DNA from: Halopelagius longus
GTDB taxonomy: Archaea > Halobacteriota > Halobacteria > Halobacteriales > Haloferacaceae
Direction: 5' to 3'
Assembly (NCBI RefSeq): GCF_900100875.1
Contig: NZ_FNKQ01000001.1
Location: 558,001-622,000 of the forward strand
Length of the DNA stretch: 64,000 nucleotides
Below are positions 26,644-36,016 of the stretch, in pieces. The position numbers and the translations under genes were made by a program. Under the pieces are notes generated by a model, which searched no databases, had not been told where the DNA came from, and saw only the letters and a program-made list of their open reading frames with translations. Numbering within the stretch: the stretch's first letter is position 1; the number at the start of each line of letters is the position of its first letter.

Positions 26644-27933
26644 TCACGCGCCGGTCGGCGCGGACGGTACGTCACCGCTCGACTCCTCGCCGTGACGCTC
26701 CCGGAGTCGCCGGATGCGCTCCGGAATCGGCGGGTGGGACATGTGGAACGCGGCGTACGCCGGGTGCGGGAAGGGGTTGCTGAGGTTCTCGCCCGCCAGC
26801 GTCGCCAACGCCTCCGAGAGGGGTTCCGGGTCGCCCATCACGTCGGCGGCGAAGTCGTCCGCCTCGCGTTCGTGCGCCAAGGAGAGGCGGTTCGTCAGCG
26901 GCGACGTGAGCGAGAGAACCGGCCCGGCGAAGAGGACGCCGACGACCAGCCCAGCGTACGTCACCTCGGGGAGCGAGAACGCCGCGTACGCCCACTCCGA
27001 GGACGTGACCCACCCGAGGAACGCGAAGACGACGGCCATCCGGACGGCCGAGAGGCCGAGTTGCTTCCAGATGTGCGCGCGCTTCCAGTGGGCGAGTTCG
27101 TGCGCTAACACCGCCTGCATCGCCCGGCGGTCCATCTGTTCGATGAGCGTGTCGAACAGGACGACGCGCTTCGTCCGCCCGAACCCGACGAAGTAGGCGT
27201 TCGAGTGCGACGACCGGCGACTGGCGTCCATCTCGTACACCTGCTCGCAGTCGAACCCGGCGCGGTCGAACACGTCCTCGACGGCGTCTCTGAGCGCTCC
27301 GGCCTCGACGGGTTCGAAGTCGTTGAAAAGCGGCGCGACGAACCGCGGGTAGATAACGAGCATCGCCAACGAGAGGCCGACGACGGCCGCCCACCCGGCG
27401 ACGGGCCAGAGGGTCGGAAGCAGTTCGACGGCCCCGAGGACGATACCGGCGACGACGGCGGCGAACGCCCCCGAGAGGACGACTCCGAGGGCGAGGTCCC
27501 GAAGCCACAGGCCGACCGTCTGGTTGTTGAAGCCGAAGCGCTCCTCGATTCGGAACGTCTTCCACGCGTCGAACGGCGCGGCGAGCACCCGACTCCCGAC
27601 GGCGGCGGCGACGACGAGAACCACCCCCTGCGCGACGGGCGGGAGGCCCGTCTCCGTCAGTGCGACCACCGCGTCGGCGAACGCCCCCGAGAGGAGGACG
27701 GCCAACAGAACCAGCAGGCTCACCCACGACTGCGCGCGCGAGAGGACCGTCTTCGCCCGTTGGTATGCGAGGAGGCGGTCCGTGTCATCGACGCCGAGTT
27801 CGTCCCGCACCCACTCTTCTGCGGTGCGCACCGCGCGAGCGCCGTACGTCAGGTTCAGGTAATCGAGCGCCGTGAACAGCAGTTCCGTACCCGCCAGCAG
27901 TGCGGCCAGTGCCAGCGCGAGTTGCGATACCAT
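26644..27933 (-). CDS. M48-family membrane metalloprotease (Ste24/CAAX protease-like)
   Basis: This 429-residue membrane protease has the zinc motif HELAHW at about 278-283. The third ligand lies in the later helix LAHEREADDFAADVMGD. About six hydrophobic helices surround it, and the N-terminal peptidase_M48_N-like region (FRIEERFGFNNQTVGLWLRD) is typical of Ste24 homologues. In archaea the substrate is unknown; membrane protein quality control is likely. The gene stands alone on the minus strand. Confidence 0.93.
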   Translation of the reverse strand: MVSQLALALAALLAGTELLFTALDYLNLTYGARAVRTAEEWVRDELGVDDTDRLLAYQRAKTVLSRAQSWVSLLVLLAVLLSGAFADAVVALTETGLPPVAQGVVLVVAAAVGSRVLAAPFDAWKTFRIEERFGFNNQTVGLWLRDLALGVVLSGAFAAVVAGIVLGAVELLPTLWPVAGWAAVVGLSLAMLVIYPRFVAPLFNDFEPVEAGALRDAVEDVFDRAGFDCEQVYEMDASRRSSHSNAYFVGFGRTKRVVLFDTLIEQMDRRAMQAVLAHELAHWKRAHIWKQLGLSAVRMAVVFAFLGWVTSSEWAYAAFSLPEVTYAGLVVGVLFAGPVLSLTSPLTNRLSLAHEREADDFAADVMGDPEPLSEALATLAGENLSNPFPHPAYAAFHMSHPPIPERIRRLRERHGEESSGDVPSAPTGA

Positions 27934-28057
27934 CTCACTCCCGTAGTGGGGTCCGGAGGAACGTAAGCGCCGCGGAGACGCGACGTGCGTCGGGGAGACG
28001 CCGGGAGATGCGACGACCCACCGGTTCGGCCGCCGCCCGACGCAGTCGTTCCCCGAC

Positions 28058-29035
28058 TCAGTCGTCGCCGACCGTCTCCGTCGGTCCGGACCCGCGTCCG
28101 CGGGGGAGTCGCTCGAAGACGACGAGTTCGTCCGGGAGCGACAGCGACGCCACCTCGTACCCCGCCCGGAGCCAACTTCGGGCGTGGGGGTGGGACTCCT
28201 CGCTGTTCGTCCACCACTGCCGCCAGTTCCGCGCGGAGTCGGGCACGGGCGCGCCGAGGACGACTTCCAACTCCGCGAAGGAGAGTCGGACGCGGTCGAG
28301 TTCGTGGTCCGCGAGGTAGTCGTACAGCGGTCCGTACTTCCCGCTCGGCGGCGACCCTCGACGGACCGTCCCCGCCGCGTCCGACCCGGCGGCGCGGTTC
28401 GTCGTCGCGTCGTCCGTCGCCGCGTCGTCCGTCGCCGGGCCGTTCGTCGTCACGTCGCCCGATTCTCTCCGATTCGAGGCGGCGGACGCCGCGTCCGCCG
28501 TCGCTTCCGCCGCGTTGGCGACTGCGGCCTCCACCGCCGCCTCGCCGTCCTCGCGGTTCCACGCCGCGTCGAACGCCGAGAGGAGGTCCCCGCGGATGAT
28601 GCGGCGGAGCGCCCCGTTCTCCTCGTCGGTCCCCTCGAAGTCGGCCGTCGAGTGGAGGTGGACGTGCACGTCCTTCCCCGCGCGGGCGGCGTGGAACACG
28701 TTCGTGTTCACTCGACAGACCCGCTCGGCGCCGCCCTCGTAGCAGTCGGCCGGCGAGACGTCGCCGTACCCAGACGAGAAGCGGTCGGCCACGTCGGCCG
28801 CCTCGCCGACGTACACCGCCTCGTCGTCGACGGTGACGAGGTAGACGCCGGGACGCGACGCTCGGGGGTCTCTCACCTCGAACCGACAGAACGGCCCCCA
28901 GCCGTCGCTGTGGACCGCGCGTTCGTCGGACGCTTCGTACTCGCGTTGCGGCGTCTGGACTGCGACGACGCCGTCGTCGGTTCGGTCGGGGTCGAGACGG
29001 CTGACCGTCTCGAACTCGTACCCGCAGACTTCCAT
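28058..29035 (-). CDS. GIY-YIG-like nuclease fused to a DUF7662-like domain
   Basis: This 325-residue protein has two domains joined by a low-complexity linker. The N-terminal half resembles a GIY-YIG fold (PGVYLVTVDDEAVYVGEA, then ADRFSSGYG and N-containing strands). The C-terminal 75 residues (YGPLYDYLADHELDRVRLSF through NWRQWWTNSEESHPHARSW) resemble DUF7662, a small domain often found with nucleases and restriction-type proteins. The linker repeats ATDDA/ATTN-type units. The start MEVCGYEFETV at 29035 is preferred over one twelve codons upstream. A role in DNA cleavage or defence is possible but unproven. Confidence 0.65.
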   Translation of the reverse strand: MEVCGYEFETVSRLDPDRTDDGVVAVQTPQREYEASDERAVHSDGWGPFCRFEVRDPRASRPGVYLVTVDDEAVYVGEAADVADRFSSGYGDVSPADCYEGGAERVCRVNTNVFHAARAGKDVHVHLHSTADFEGTDEENGALRRIIRGDLLSAFDAAWNREDGEAAVEAAVANAAEATADAASAASNRRESGDVTTNGPATDDAATDDATTNRAAGSDAAGTVRRGSPPSGKYGPLYDYLADHELDRVRLSFAELEVVLGAPVPDSARNWRQWWTNSEESHPHARSWLRAGYEVASLSLPDELVVFERLPRGRGSGPTETVGDD

Positions 29036-29114
29036 GCGTCGCCTCTCTGCGGCACCTACAAAAACGTTCACTCGAACGAGAACGAATTCGGCGGCTCGCG
29101 CCGACCCGCCGCGG

Positions 29115-30731
29115 TCACTCGCGGTTGACTTCCGTGACGGTGCCGACGCCCTTCGACCGCCCCTCGCGGAAGACGAAGCGTTGGCCCTCCTCGACCAGAT
29201 ACGGGCGGAACTTGAACTCCACCGTGGCGGTGCCGGTGTCGCCGGGGAGCAACTGCCCGCCCTCGGGGTGGAAGACGACGGCCTCGCTCAGCGTCTCCAA
29301 GTGGACGACCGGTTCGTAGCCGTCGCGGATGCGCGTCGGGTGGTTCAGCACCATCACTTCCGCCTCGAACGACCGGACCGGACTCGGGTTCGCGTCCGCC
29401 GGGAGCAGCACCATCCCGCGCTCTAACTCCGACTCCTTGATGCCCTTGAGAGCGATGCCGACGATTCGCCCCGCCTTCGCCCGGTCGACCCGGTGGTAGT
29501 GCATCTCGATGGAGCGAACCTCCACCTCGCGGAACGACCCGTCCGGCATCGGGCCGACGAGGAGTTCGTCGCCCGCCTCGACGCTGCCGGAGTTGACCGT
29601 GCCCGAGGCGACGGCGCCGACGCCCGTCACGGAGTACGACCGGTCGATGTACATCCGGAAGTCCTCGCGCGCCTCCGAGACGGTCTTCGGCAGGCCCTCG
29701 AACAGGTCGTTGAGCGCGTCGATACCCTCCATCGTCACCGCGCTCGTACGGACGATGGGGACGACGGAGTCGCTTATCTCCTCTATCGCGCTCTCGACGC
29801 CGTAGCGCTCGACGAGAAGCGGCGTCCGACCCACGTCGCGCAGGAGGCGTTCGACCTCCCGTTCGACTTCGAGGGCGCGTTCCTCCGAGACGGCGTCGGC
29901 CTTGGTGATGGCGACCAGCGTCGGCAGTTCCATCGCCAACAGGATGCCGAGGTGTTCGCGCGTCGTCTTCGTCGGCCCGTCGTCGGCGGCGACGACCAAC
30001 AAGCCGTAGTCGAGTCGCTGGCCGACGAGGCCGCGAATCGTCGTCCGGAGCCACGGTTCGTGGCCCACCGTATCGACGAAGGAGACGAGTCGGTCGGCCT
30101 CTTGGACGACTCTCGCGCGGTCGGACTTCCGGTGGGGGTTGTCCATGTGGACGGGGCCGTCGTCGCCGAACCCGTAGACGGCGTACGAGAGGTCCGCCGA
30201 CAGGCCGCGTTCGACTTCGTGCGGTTGCACGTCGAGGAAGCCGCGGGTGCTTCCCTGTCCGTCGTCGGCCTGCCCGGTGACGAGAGAGCCCACGAGCGTC
30301 GATTTTCCGTGGTCTACGTGTCCGGCGGTGCCGACGACGATGTGGTCGTCGTCCGTATCGAGGACGGCACCCTCGCAGACGGTGGCGACGCCGACGAGTC
30401 CGCGTTCGGCGCTATCGTCTCCGACGCCCCACGTCTCCACGTCGTCGATGTGCGCGCCGGCCTCCTCGGCCAGCAAGGAGAGGACGTCCATCGATTCGGA
30501 GAACGCCGCGGGACTGATGCCCGCGATGCCGCCGTCGTCCGTGACGCCGACCACGTACGTCGCTTTACCGTCGCCGGACAGGACGCGGTGTCGGAGTTGG
30601 GCGGCCAGACTCTCCATCCGGCCGTCCGAGAGGTGGACGTCCCGGGAGAGCCGTTCCTTGAACTCGATGCTTCCGCCCTCCTCTTCTCCGCGCTCTAGGG
30701 CCTCTTCGAGAACGGCCCGGTCCGCGCTCAT
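29115..30731 (-). CDS. GTPBP1-like translational GTPase
   Basis: This 538-residue GTPase has an N-terminal region of about 130 residues with GSIEFKERLSRDV and ATYVVGVTDDGGIAGIS, like that of GTPBP1. The G domain follows: G1 GHVDHGKS at about 137-144, then DTVGHEPW (G3) and ITKAD (G4). EF1A-like beta-barrel domains II and III complete it. Relatives help with elongation or mRNA surveillance. The start MSADRAVLEEALERGEEEG at 30731 avoids the upstream promoter-like sequence. The gene is separated from the GIY-YIG gene by 79 bases. Confidence 0.9.
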   Translation of the reverse strand: MSADRAVLEEALERGEEEGGSIEFKERLSRDVHLSDGRMESLAAQLRHRVLSGDGKATYVVGVTDDGGIAGISPAAFSESMDVLSLLAEEAGAHIDDVETWGVGDDSAERGLVGVATVCEGAVLDTDDDHIVVGTAGHVDHGKSTLVGSLVTGQADDGQGSTRGFLDVQPHEVERGLSADLSYAVYGFGDDGPVHMDNPHRKSDRARVVQEADRLVSFVDTVGHEPWLRTTIRGLVGQRLDYGLLVVAADDGPTKTTREHLGILLAMELPTLVAITKADAVSEERALEVEREVERLLRDVGRTPLLVERYGVESAIEEISDSVVPIVRTSAVTMEGIDALNDLFEGLPKTVSEAREDFRMYIDRSYSVTGVGAVASGTVNSGSVEAGDELLVGPMPDGSFREVEVRSIEMHYHRVDRAKAGRIVGIALKGIKESELERGMVLLPADANPSPVRSFEAEVMVLNHPTRIRDGYEPVVHLETLSEAVVFHPEGGQLLPGDTGTATVEFKFRPYLVEEGQRFVFREGRSKGVGTVTEVNRE

Positions 30732-30937
30732 AGCCGCGGGTAGGTAACCATCCGCTAAAACCCTTTCCGTGACTTGGTTACCCATGTCACAATAGAATAT
30801 TGGGCTTTCGGACCCTCTTCTGCACCGAATTTAGCCGGGGAAGACAGTATCTGCCACGAACCTGTCTGTCGAACGGAGTCCGTCGCCGAACCCGTCGAAA
30901 ACTCCGGGGCCGCCCGAACCCGGTCGGCCGCCGCCCG

Positions 30938-31465
30938 TCAATCGCTGAGTCGTTCGTACGCGCGGTTGACGCGCTTGAACGTCTCCTCGTCGCCCGAGTC
31001 GGTGTCCGGGTGGACTTCCTTCACCCGGTTTCGGTAGGCCCGCTTTACCTCGTCGTCCGTGGCGTCGGCGTCGAGTCCGAGCGTCCGGTACGCCTCCGCC
31101 TCCGACGGTTCGTTCGAGGGACGGGGGCCGACGGTCCTCTGCCGGCCGCCGCCCGTCCGCCGCCCGCCGTCGGCGGTTCCGCCCGCACTCGCCGCCCGGC
31201 GTCCCGGTCCGAACCCCTCGAACCCGCCGGGACCCCTGGACGCGTCGTTGGCCCGGCGTTCCCCCGCCGTTCGCTGACGCGCCCGCGTCCGCGTTCGCGC
31301 TTCGAGGCGACCGCTGGCGTGGTACCACAGGAAGTAGGTGGCGACGCCGAACGGCACCGCGACGGCGAAGAGAAACAGTTGGTACGCGAGTGCGAGGACG
31401 ACGAAGAGCGTAGTGAGACCTGCGAACACCGCGGCGAGGCCGATGAGAAGCCGGTCTCTGTCCAC
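30938..31465 (-). CDS. Membrane-anchored J-domain protein
   Basis: This 175-residue protein starts at a GTG (VDRDRLLIGLAAVFAGLTTLF) and has two N-terminal membrane helices. A Gly/Arg-rich linker separates them from a C-terminal J domain. The J domain reads AYRTLGLDADATDDEVKRAYR, carries the HPD motif near residue 152, and ends FKRVNRAYERLSD. It probably recruits DnaK to the membrane. Membrane J proteins of this layout are common in haloarchaea. Confidence 0.85.
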   Translation of the reverse strand: MDRDRLLIGLAAVFAGLTTLFVVLALAYQLFLFAVAVPFGVATYFLWYHASGRLEARTRTRARQRTAGERRANDASRGPGGFEGFGPGRRAASAGGTADGGRRTGGGRQRTVGPRPSNEPSEAEAYRTLGLDADATDDEVKRAYRNRVKEVHPDTDSGDEETFKRVNRAYERLSD

Positions 31466-31545
31466 GCTCTCCGTTCGAAGCGCAGGACCGTAAGCGTCTC
31501 GCCGACGGCCCCCGGACTCAAGTTCTGCGAGTCCATCCCCTCGAT

Positions 31546-31743
31546 ATGAGCCGTTCCAGCCTGTGCGAGATATGCGAGTCGCGCCCGGCCACCAACGTCT
31601 GCCCGCGATGCGGCGCGCAGGTGTGTGATCAGGACTTCGACTCCGAGCACCGGATGTGCGAGTCCTGCCTCTCGTCGGTCCAAGGAGAAGACGACGTGAG
31701 TCCGGGGTACGACGACGGCCCCGGCGGCGGCGTGAGCGACTGA
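31546..31743 (+). CDS. Small HIT-type zinc-finger protein
   Basis: This 65-residue protein starts MSRSSLCEICESRPATNVCPR. It carries four cysteine pairs (CEIC, CPRC, a later C, and CESC) in the order of a zf-HIT-like or B-box-like double zinc site, followed by an acidic, Gly-rich tail. It is divergent from the J-domain gene. Confidence 0.75.
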   Translation: MSRSSLCEICESRPATNVCPRCGAQVCDQDFDSEHRMCESCLSSVQGEDDVSPGYDDGPGGGVSD

Positions 31744-31770
31744 GACGGCCGAGCGTCCGAAACTGCGCCG

Positions 31771-32586
31771 CTACTCCGCCGCCTCGCGGTGTCGGTTCAG
31801 CCGCATCTTCAGTTTCCGGGCCGCCTGCCCGGACGCCTTCGCGAACGACTCCCCGGCGTCCTCGCCCGCGAAGATGATGCCCCGCGAGGAGTTCACGAGG
31901 CCGACGCCGTCGGCGAGTCCGTACTCGACGGCGGCCTCCGCGTCGCCGCCCTGCGCGCCGATGCCGGGGACGAGGAACGGCAGGTCGGGCACCTGTTCTC
32001 GAAGCGACTCCAGTTCCTCGGGGGCCGTCGCGCCGACGACGAGGCCGACGTTCCCGTGTTCGTTCCACAGGTCCGCGAGGGCGGCGACGCGTTCGTAGAC
32101 GGCCTCTCCGCTCGACAGTTCGAGGTCCTGTAAGTCCGACCCGCCGGGGTTCGACGTGCGACAGAGGATGAAGACGCCCTTCTCCGATCTGTCGAGGAAC
32201 GGTTGCAGCGAGTCCCGCCCCATGTACGGGTTGACGGTGATGGCGTCCGCCTCGTCCAGCAACGCCGCGTACTTCCGCGTCGTGTTGCCGATGTCGGCGC
32301 GTTTCGCGTCCAGTAGGACGGGCACGTCCTTCCCGTGGGCGTAGGCGATGGTCTCCCGGAGCGACCGCCACCCCTCGGCGTCCTCGTAGAACGCGGCGTT
32401 CGGCTTGTAGCAGGCGGCGTGTTCGTGCGTCTCGTCGATGATGCGCCGGTTGAACGCCCACCGCGGGAGGTCTTTCTCCTTGAGGTGGTCGGGGATTCGG
32501 GAGCGGTCGGGGTCCAAGCCGACGGAGACGACGCTGTCGACCCGGTCGATACGGTCGCGGAGGCGGTCGAAGAACGACTGCGGCAT
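31771..32586 (-). CDS. pyrF: Orotidine 5'-phosphate decarboxylase
   Basis: This 271-residue enzyme makes UMP from OMP, the last step of de novo pyrimidine synthesis. It starts MPQSFFDRLRDRIDRVDSVVS. The active-site LLDAKRADIGNT and the phosphate-binding GIGAQGGDAE motif near the C-terminus mark the type-2 form. A substrate-binding GLDPDRSRIP is also present. It sits next to an amidohydrolase on the same strand, 32 bases downstream. Confidence 0.95.
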   Translation of the reverse strand: MPQSFFDRLRDRIDRVDSVVSVGLDPDRSRIPDHLKEKDLPRWAFNRRIIDETHEHAACYKPNAAFYEDAEGWRSLRETIAYAHGKDVPVLLDAKRADIGNTTRKYAALLDEADAITVNPYMGRDSLQPFLDRSEKGVFILCRTSNPGGSDLQDLELSSGEAVYERVAALADLWNEHGNVGLVVGATAPEELESLREQVPDLPFLVPGIGAQGGDAEAAVEYGLADGVGLVNSSRGIIFAGEDAGESFAKASGQAARKLKMRLNRHREAAE

Positions 32587-32618
32587 CGACGTTGCTGTGC
32601 GCCGCGCCGACAAGGGGT

Positions 32619-34181
32619 TTACTCTTCGCTCGCGTCGCCGGTCGAGTCGCGGAGGCCGTCGTAGACGACGCGCCCGCCGACGACGGTGGCCGCCACGTCG
32701 ATGTCGCGGAGGGTGTTCGGATGCTCCCACGGCGACTCCTCCAGGACGACGAGGTCCGCCGCCTTCCCGGGTTCGACGGTTCCGAGGCGATCCTCGTCGA
32801 ATCCCGCGTACGCCGCACCCGAGGTGTACGCCCGGAGGGCCTCCGTCACGCCGAGTCGTTGGTCCTCGTCGGGCGCGTTCACCGCGTGGTGGACGCCGAG
32901 GAGGGGGTCCAACGGCATGCAGTCGCTCCCGAACGCGAGGGGGACGCCCGCGTCGCGCAACGCCGCGTAGCGGTTCGTCTCCGTCCGCCTCTCGCCGAGT
33001 CGGGACTCGTATAGGCCGCCCTCCCGCGCCCACTTCAGGAAGTTCGGCTGGACGGAGGCGACGACGCCGAGTTCGGCGAAGCGTTCGACCGTCTCGTCGT
33101 CGGTCAGTTCCGCGTGTTCGACGCGGTGTCTCGACGCTTCGGGATCGTCGCACGCCTCGTAGGCGTCGAGGACCGCGTTCACGGCGGCGTCGCCGATGGC
33201 GTGGGCGGACATCTGCAACCCCGCCTCGTCCGCGCGTTCGACGATGGCCTCCAGTTCCCCGGGGGCGACGACCCACTGGCCCGTCTCCTCCGGCGCGTCG
33301 TCGTACGGTTCGGTGAGTTTCGCCGTCCGTCCGCCGAAACTGCCGTCGGTGAACGTCTTGACTGCCCCGACGCGGACCATCCCGTCGCCGTGGTTCGTCT
33401 TCAGGCCGAGGTCCACGAGGGAGTCGAGGTGGTCCGACCAGTAGTTGAGGCGCACGCGCAGGGTCAACTCGCCGTCGCGGTCCAACTCGCGGTACACCGC
33501 GGGCGCGTTGGACTTCCGAACCATGTCGTGGATGCCGGTCACGCCGCGTTCGTTCGCGTGCGCCTGCGCGGCCCGGACGAGTCGCTCCATCTCCGCCTCG
33601 TCGGGTTCTATCTCCCCGTACAGCACGTCCGCCGCCTCCTCGACGAGGACGCCCGTCAGGTCGCCGCCCTCGCGTCGCACGTCGCCGTCGGGCATCTCCG
33701 CCGCGTGCCTGTCGAGGACGACGCCGTTGACCGACGCGACGTGCATGTCCTCGCGGAAGGCCGCCACCGGTCGGTCCGCGGAGACGGCGTCCAAGTCGTC
33801 ACGGGTGAGGTAGCGGTCGTCGTCCCACGTACTCTCGTCGTAGCCGAAGCCCAGAATCCACTCGTCGTCCGTCTCCGCGGCCCGCGCGCGGAGTCGTTCG
33901 ACGCACTCCTCCGGTCCGGACGCCCCCGAGAGGTCGGCGTGGACGAGGGCGCGCCCGACCATCGGGAGGTGGGTGTGAGCGTCGACGAACCCGGGCAGGA
34001 CGACGCGCCCGCCGAGTTCGACCGTCTCCGTCTCGGTGCCGACGAGGAACGAGATGTCGTAGGAACTGCCGAGGCGGACGATTCGCCCGTCGCGGACGGC
34101 CGCCGCCTCGTGCGTCTCGTCGGCGTCCGAAAGGGTATGGACCTCCCCGTCGAGGAGGACGAGGTCCGCGGCGTCTGTCAT
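32619..34181 (-). CDS. Amidohydrolase family protein (YtcJ-like)
   Basis: This 520-residue metal-dependent hydrolase has the beta-alpha barrel motifs LPGFVDAHTHLPM, SAHAIGDAAVN, HRVEHAELT and FGSDCMPLDP. A C-terminal composite domain closes it (GTVEPGKAADLVVLEESPWE). The start MTDAADLVLLDGEVHT at 34181 is chosen over an upstream frame extension. The substrate is unknown; relatives hydrolyse N-substituted formamides and other amides. Confidence 0.9.
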   Translation of the reverse strand: MTDAADLVLLDGEVHTLSDADETHEAAAVRDGRIVRLGSSYDISFLVGTETETVELGGRVVLPGFVDAHTHLPMVGRALVHADLSGASGPEECVERLRARAAETDDEWILGFGYDESTWDDDRYLTRDDLDAVSADRPVAAFREDMHVASVNGVVLDRHAAEMPDGDVRREGGDLTGVLVEEAADVLYGEIEPDEAEMERLVRAAQAHANERGVTGIHDMVRKSNAPAVYRELDRDGELTLRVRLNYWSDHLDSLVDLGLKTNHGDGMVRVGAVKTFTDGSFGGRTAKLTEPYDDAPEETGQWVVAPGELEAIVERADEAGLQMSAHAIGDAAVNAVLDAYEACDDPEASRHRVEHAELTDDETVERFAELGVVASVQPNFLKWAREGGLYESRLGERRTETNRYAALRDAGVPLAFGSDCMPLDPLLGVHHAVNAPDEDQRLGVTEALRAYTSGAAYAGFDEDRLGTVEPGKAADLVVLEESPWEHPNTLRDIDVAATVVGGRVVYDGLRDSTGDASEE

Positions 34182-34232
34182 GTTCGAGGTGGCGACGGCC
34201 GCGGGCAAAACGGTTGGGATGGTCGGCGGCCG

Positions 34233-34640
34233 CTACCGGCCGGCGGAGCGTTCGTCGTCCACGTCGTCCACGTCGAACGTCCGCACGAACCGGTCGCGGA
34301 CGTTCGTGACCGTCTCCGTCTCTCCTCGGCTCTCCTGTCCGTCGAAATCGTCGAGCGCGCGGACTATCTCGGTCGCCTCCGTCCGAGAGAGCTGAATCTC
34401 GTGGGTTCCGCCGTCGTCGTCGAAGATGTTCGAGAACACGTCGGAGATGTTGCGGTCACCGCCGCCGCCGGTCTGGCCCTCGTCGAAGTCGAACTCCCGT
34501 TGGAGGAGGCTCTCGACGTTGAGGACCCGTTCCTCCTCGCGCCGTCCGGTCGCTCTCGTCTCGTACTCCGAGAGCGCGTTGATCACTTCCCGCGCTTCGC
34601 CCTTGCTCAGTTCGATTCCCGTTGAGTTTGTGTCGTCCAT
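34233..34640 (-). CDS. Small acidic protein with two tandem copies of one module
   Basis: This 135-residue protein (MDDTNSTGIELSKGEAREVI) contains an internal duplication. The first copy is ELSKGEAREVINALSEYE followed by VESLLQREFDFD. The second is QLSRTEATEIVRALDDFD followed by VRDRFVRTFDVD. The linker contains a Gly run and the segment DVFSNIFDDDGG. It is a conserved-looking haloarchaeal type with no assigned function, divergent from hmgA. Confidence 0.7.
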   Translation of the reverse strand: MDDTNSTGIELSKGEAREVINALSEYETRATGRREEERVLNVESLLQREFDFDEGQTGGGGDRNISDVFSNIFDDDGGTHEIQLSRTEATEIVRALDDFDGQESRGETETVTNVRDRFVRTFDVDDVDDERSAGR

Positions 34641-34774
34641 GGTGGCCTCTCGGCGACAAATTTGGTTCGCGGGAGGGAAATCACGTTTGGCCCCGCCGGG
34701 GTCCGTTCGACGGGCCGCGGGCGGGGGACGCAGAATGGGTAACTGTTAGGGCGGCCGCCGGGAAACGAGGGGAC

Positions 34775-36010
34775 ATGACCGACGAGACGGATTCCGGGTC
34801 CGGGGACGCGGCGACGCTCGCGGAACGCGTCCGCGACGGCGAACTGCGACTGCACGAGTTAGAGGACCACGCCGACGCGGATACGGCGGCGGCGGCCCGT
34901 CGCCTCCTCGTCGAGGAGGACTCCGGCGCGTCACTCGACGCCGTCGGGGACTACGGCTTCCCCGCCGAGGCGGCGGACGCGAACATCGAGAACATGGTCG
35001 GCGCGGTGCAGGTTCCCCTCGGCGTCGCCGGTCCCGTCCACGTGAACGGCGGGGCGCTACAGGGCGAGCGATACCTCCCGCTTGCGACGACGGAAGGCGC
35101 TCTCTTGGCGAGCGTCAACCGCGGGTGTTCCGTCATCTCCGCCGCGGGCGGCGCGGCGGCGCGCGTCCTCAAGTCGGGGATGACCCGCGCGCCCGTCTTC
35201 CGCGTCGAGGACGTGGTGGAGGCGGAAGCCCTCGTCGAGTGGGTGCGCGATAACCGAAGCGCGTTGGCCGAGGCGGCCGAATCGACGACGAGTCACGGCG
35301 AACTGGAGGAGGTGACGCCGTACGTCGTCGGCAACTCCGTCTACCTGCGGTTCCGCTACGACACCAAGGACGCGATGGGGATGAACATGGCCACCATCGC
35401 CACCGAGGAGGCCTGCGCCGTCGTCGAAGAGGAGACGGCGGCCGAACTCGTCGCCCTCTCGGGGAACCTCTGTTCCGACAAGAAACCGGCCGCCATCAAC
35501 GCCGTCGAGGGCCGCGGACGGACCGTCACCGCCGACGTGAAGGTTCCGCGCGAGGTGGTCGAGAGCCGACTCCACACGACGCCGGAGGCAGTCGCCGAAC
35601 TGAACACGCGGAAGAACCTCGTCGGGTCGGCGAAGGCGGCGAGTCTCGGCTTCAACGCCCACGTCGCCAACGTCGTCGCCGCGATGTTCCTCGCGACGGG
35701 GCAGGACGAAGCGCAGGTCGTCGAGGGCGCAAACGCCATCACCACCGCCGAAGTCCGGGACGGGGACCTGTACGTCTCCGTCTCCTTGGCCAGCCTCGAA
35801 GTCGGCACCGTCGGCGGCGGGACGAAACTGCCGACGCAGGCCGAGGGACTGGACGTGCTCGGACTCCGCGGCGGCGGCGACCCGCCGGGGTCGAACGCGG
35901 ACGCCCTCGCGGAGTGCATCGCGGTCGGTTCCTTGGCCGGTGAACTCTCTCTCCTCTCGGCTCTCGCCTCGCGGCACCTCTCCAGCGCTCACTCGGACTT
36001 GGGGCGCTGA
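34775..36010 (+). CDS. hmgA: HMG-CoA reductase (class I)
   Basis: This 411-residue enzyme reduces HMG-CoA to mevalonate with NADPH, the committed step of isoprenoid and archaeal ether-lipid synthesis. Catalytic motifs are visible: ENMVGAVQVPLGVAGP, DAMGMNM, SDKKPAAIN, GTVGGGTKLPTQ, and a C-terminal His in SRHLSSAHSDLG. It starts MTDETDSGSGDAATLAERVRD at 34775. It is the target of statins in haloarchaeal genetics. Confidence 0.97.
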   Translation: MTDETDSGSGDAATLAERVRDGELRLHELEDHADADTAAAARRLLVEEDSGASLDAVGDYGFPAEAADANIENMVGAVQVPLGVAGPVHVNGGALQGERYLPLATTEGALLASVNRGCSVISAAGGAAARVLKSGMTRAPVFRVEDVVEAEALVEWVRDNRSALAEAAESTTSHGELEEVTPYVVGNSVYLRFRYDTKDAMGMNMATIATEEACAVVEEETAAELVALSGNLCSDKKPAAINAVEGRGRTVTADVKVPREVVESRLHTTPEAVAELNTRKNLVGSAKAASLGFNAHVANVVAAMFLATGQDEAQVVEGANAITTAEVRDGDLYVSVSLASLEVGTVGGGTKLPTQAEGLDVLGLRGGGDPPGSNADALAECIAVGSLAGELSLLSALASRHLSSAHSDLGR

Positions 36011-36016
36011 GACCCG

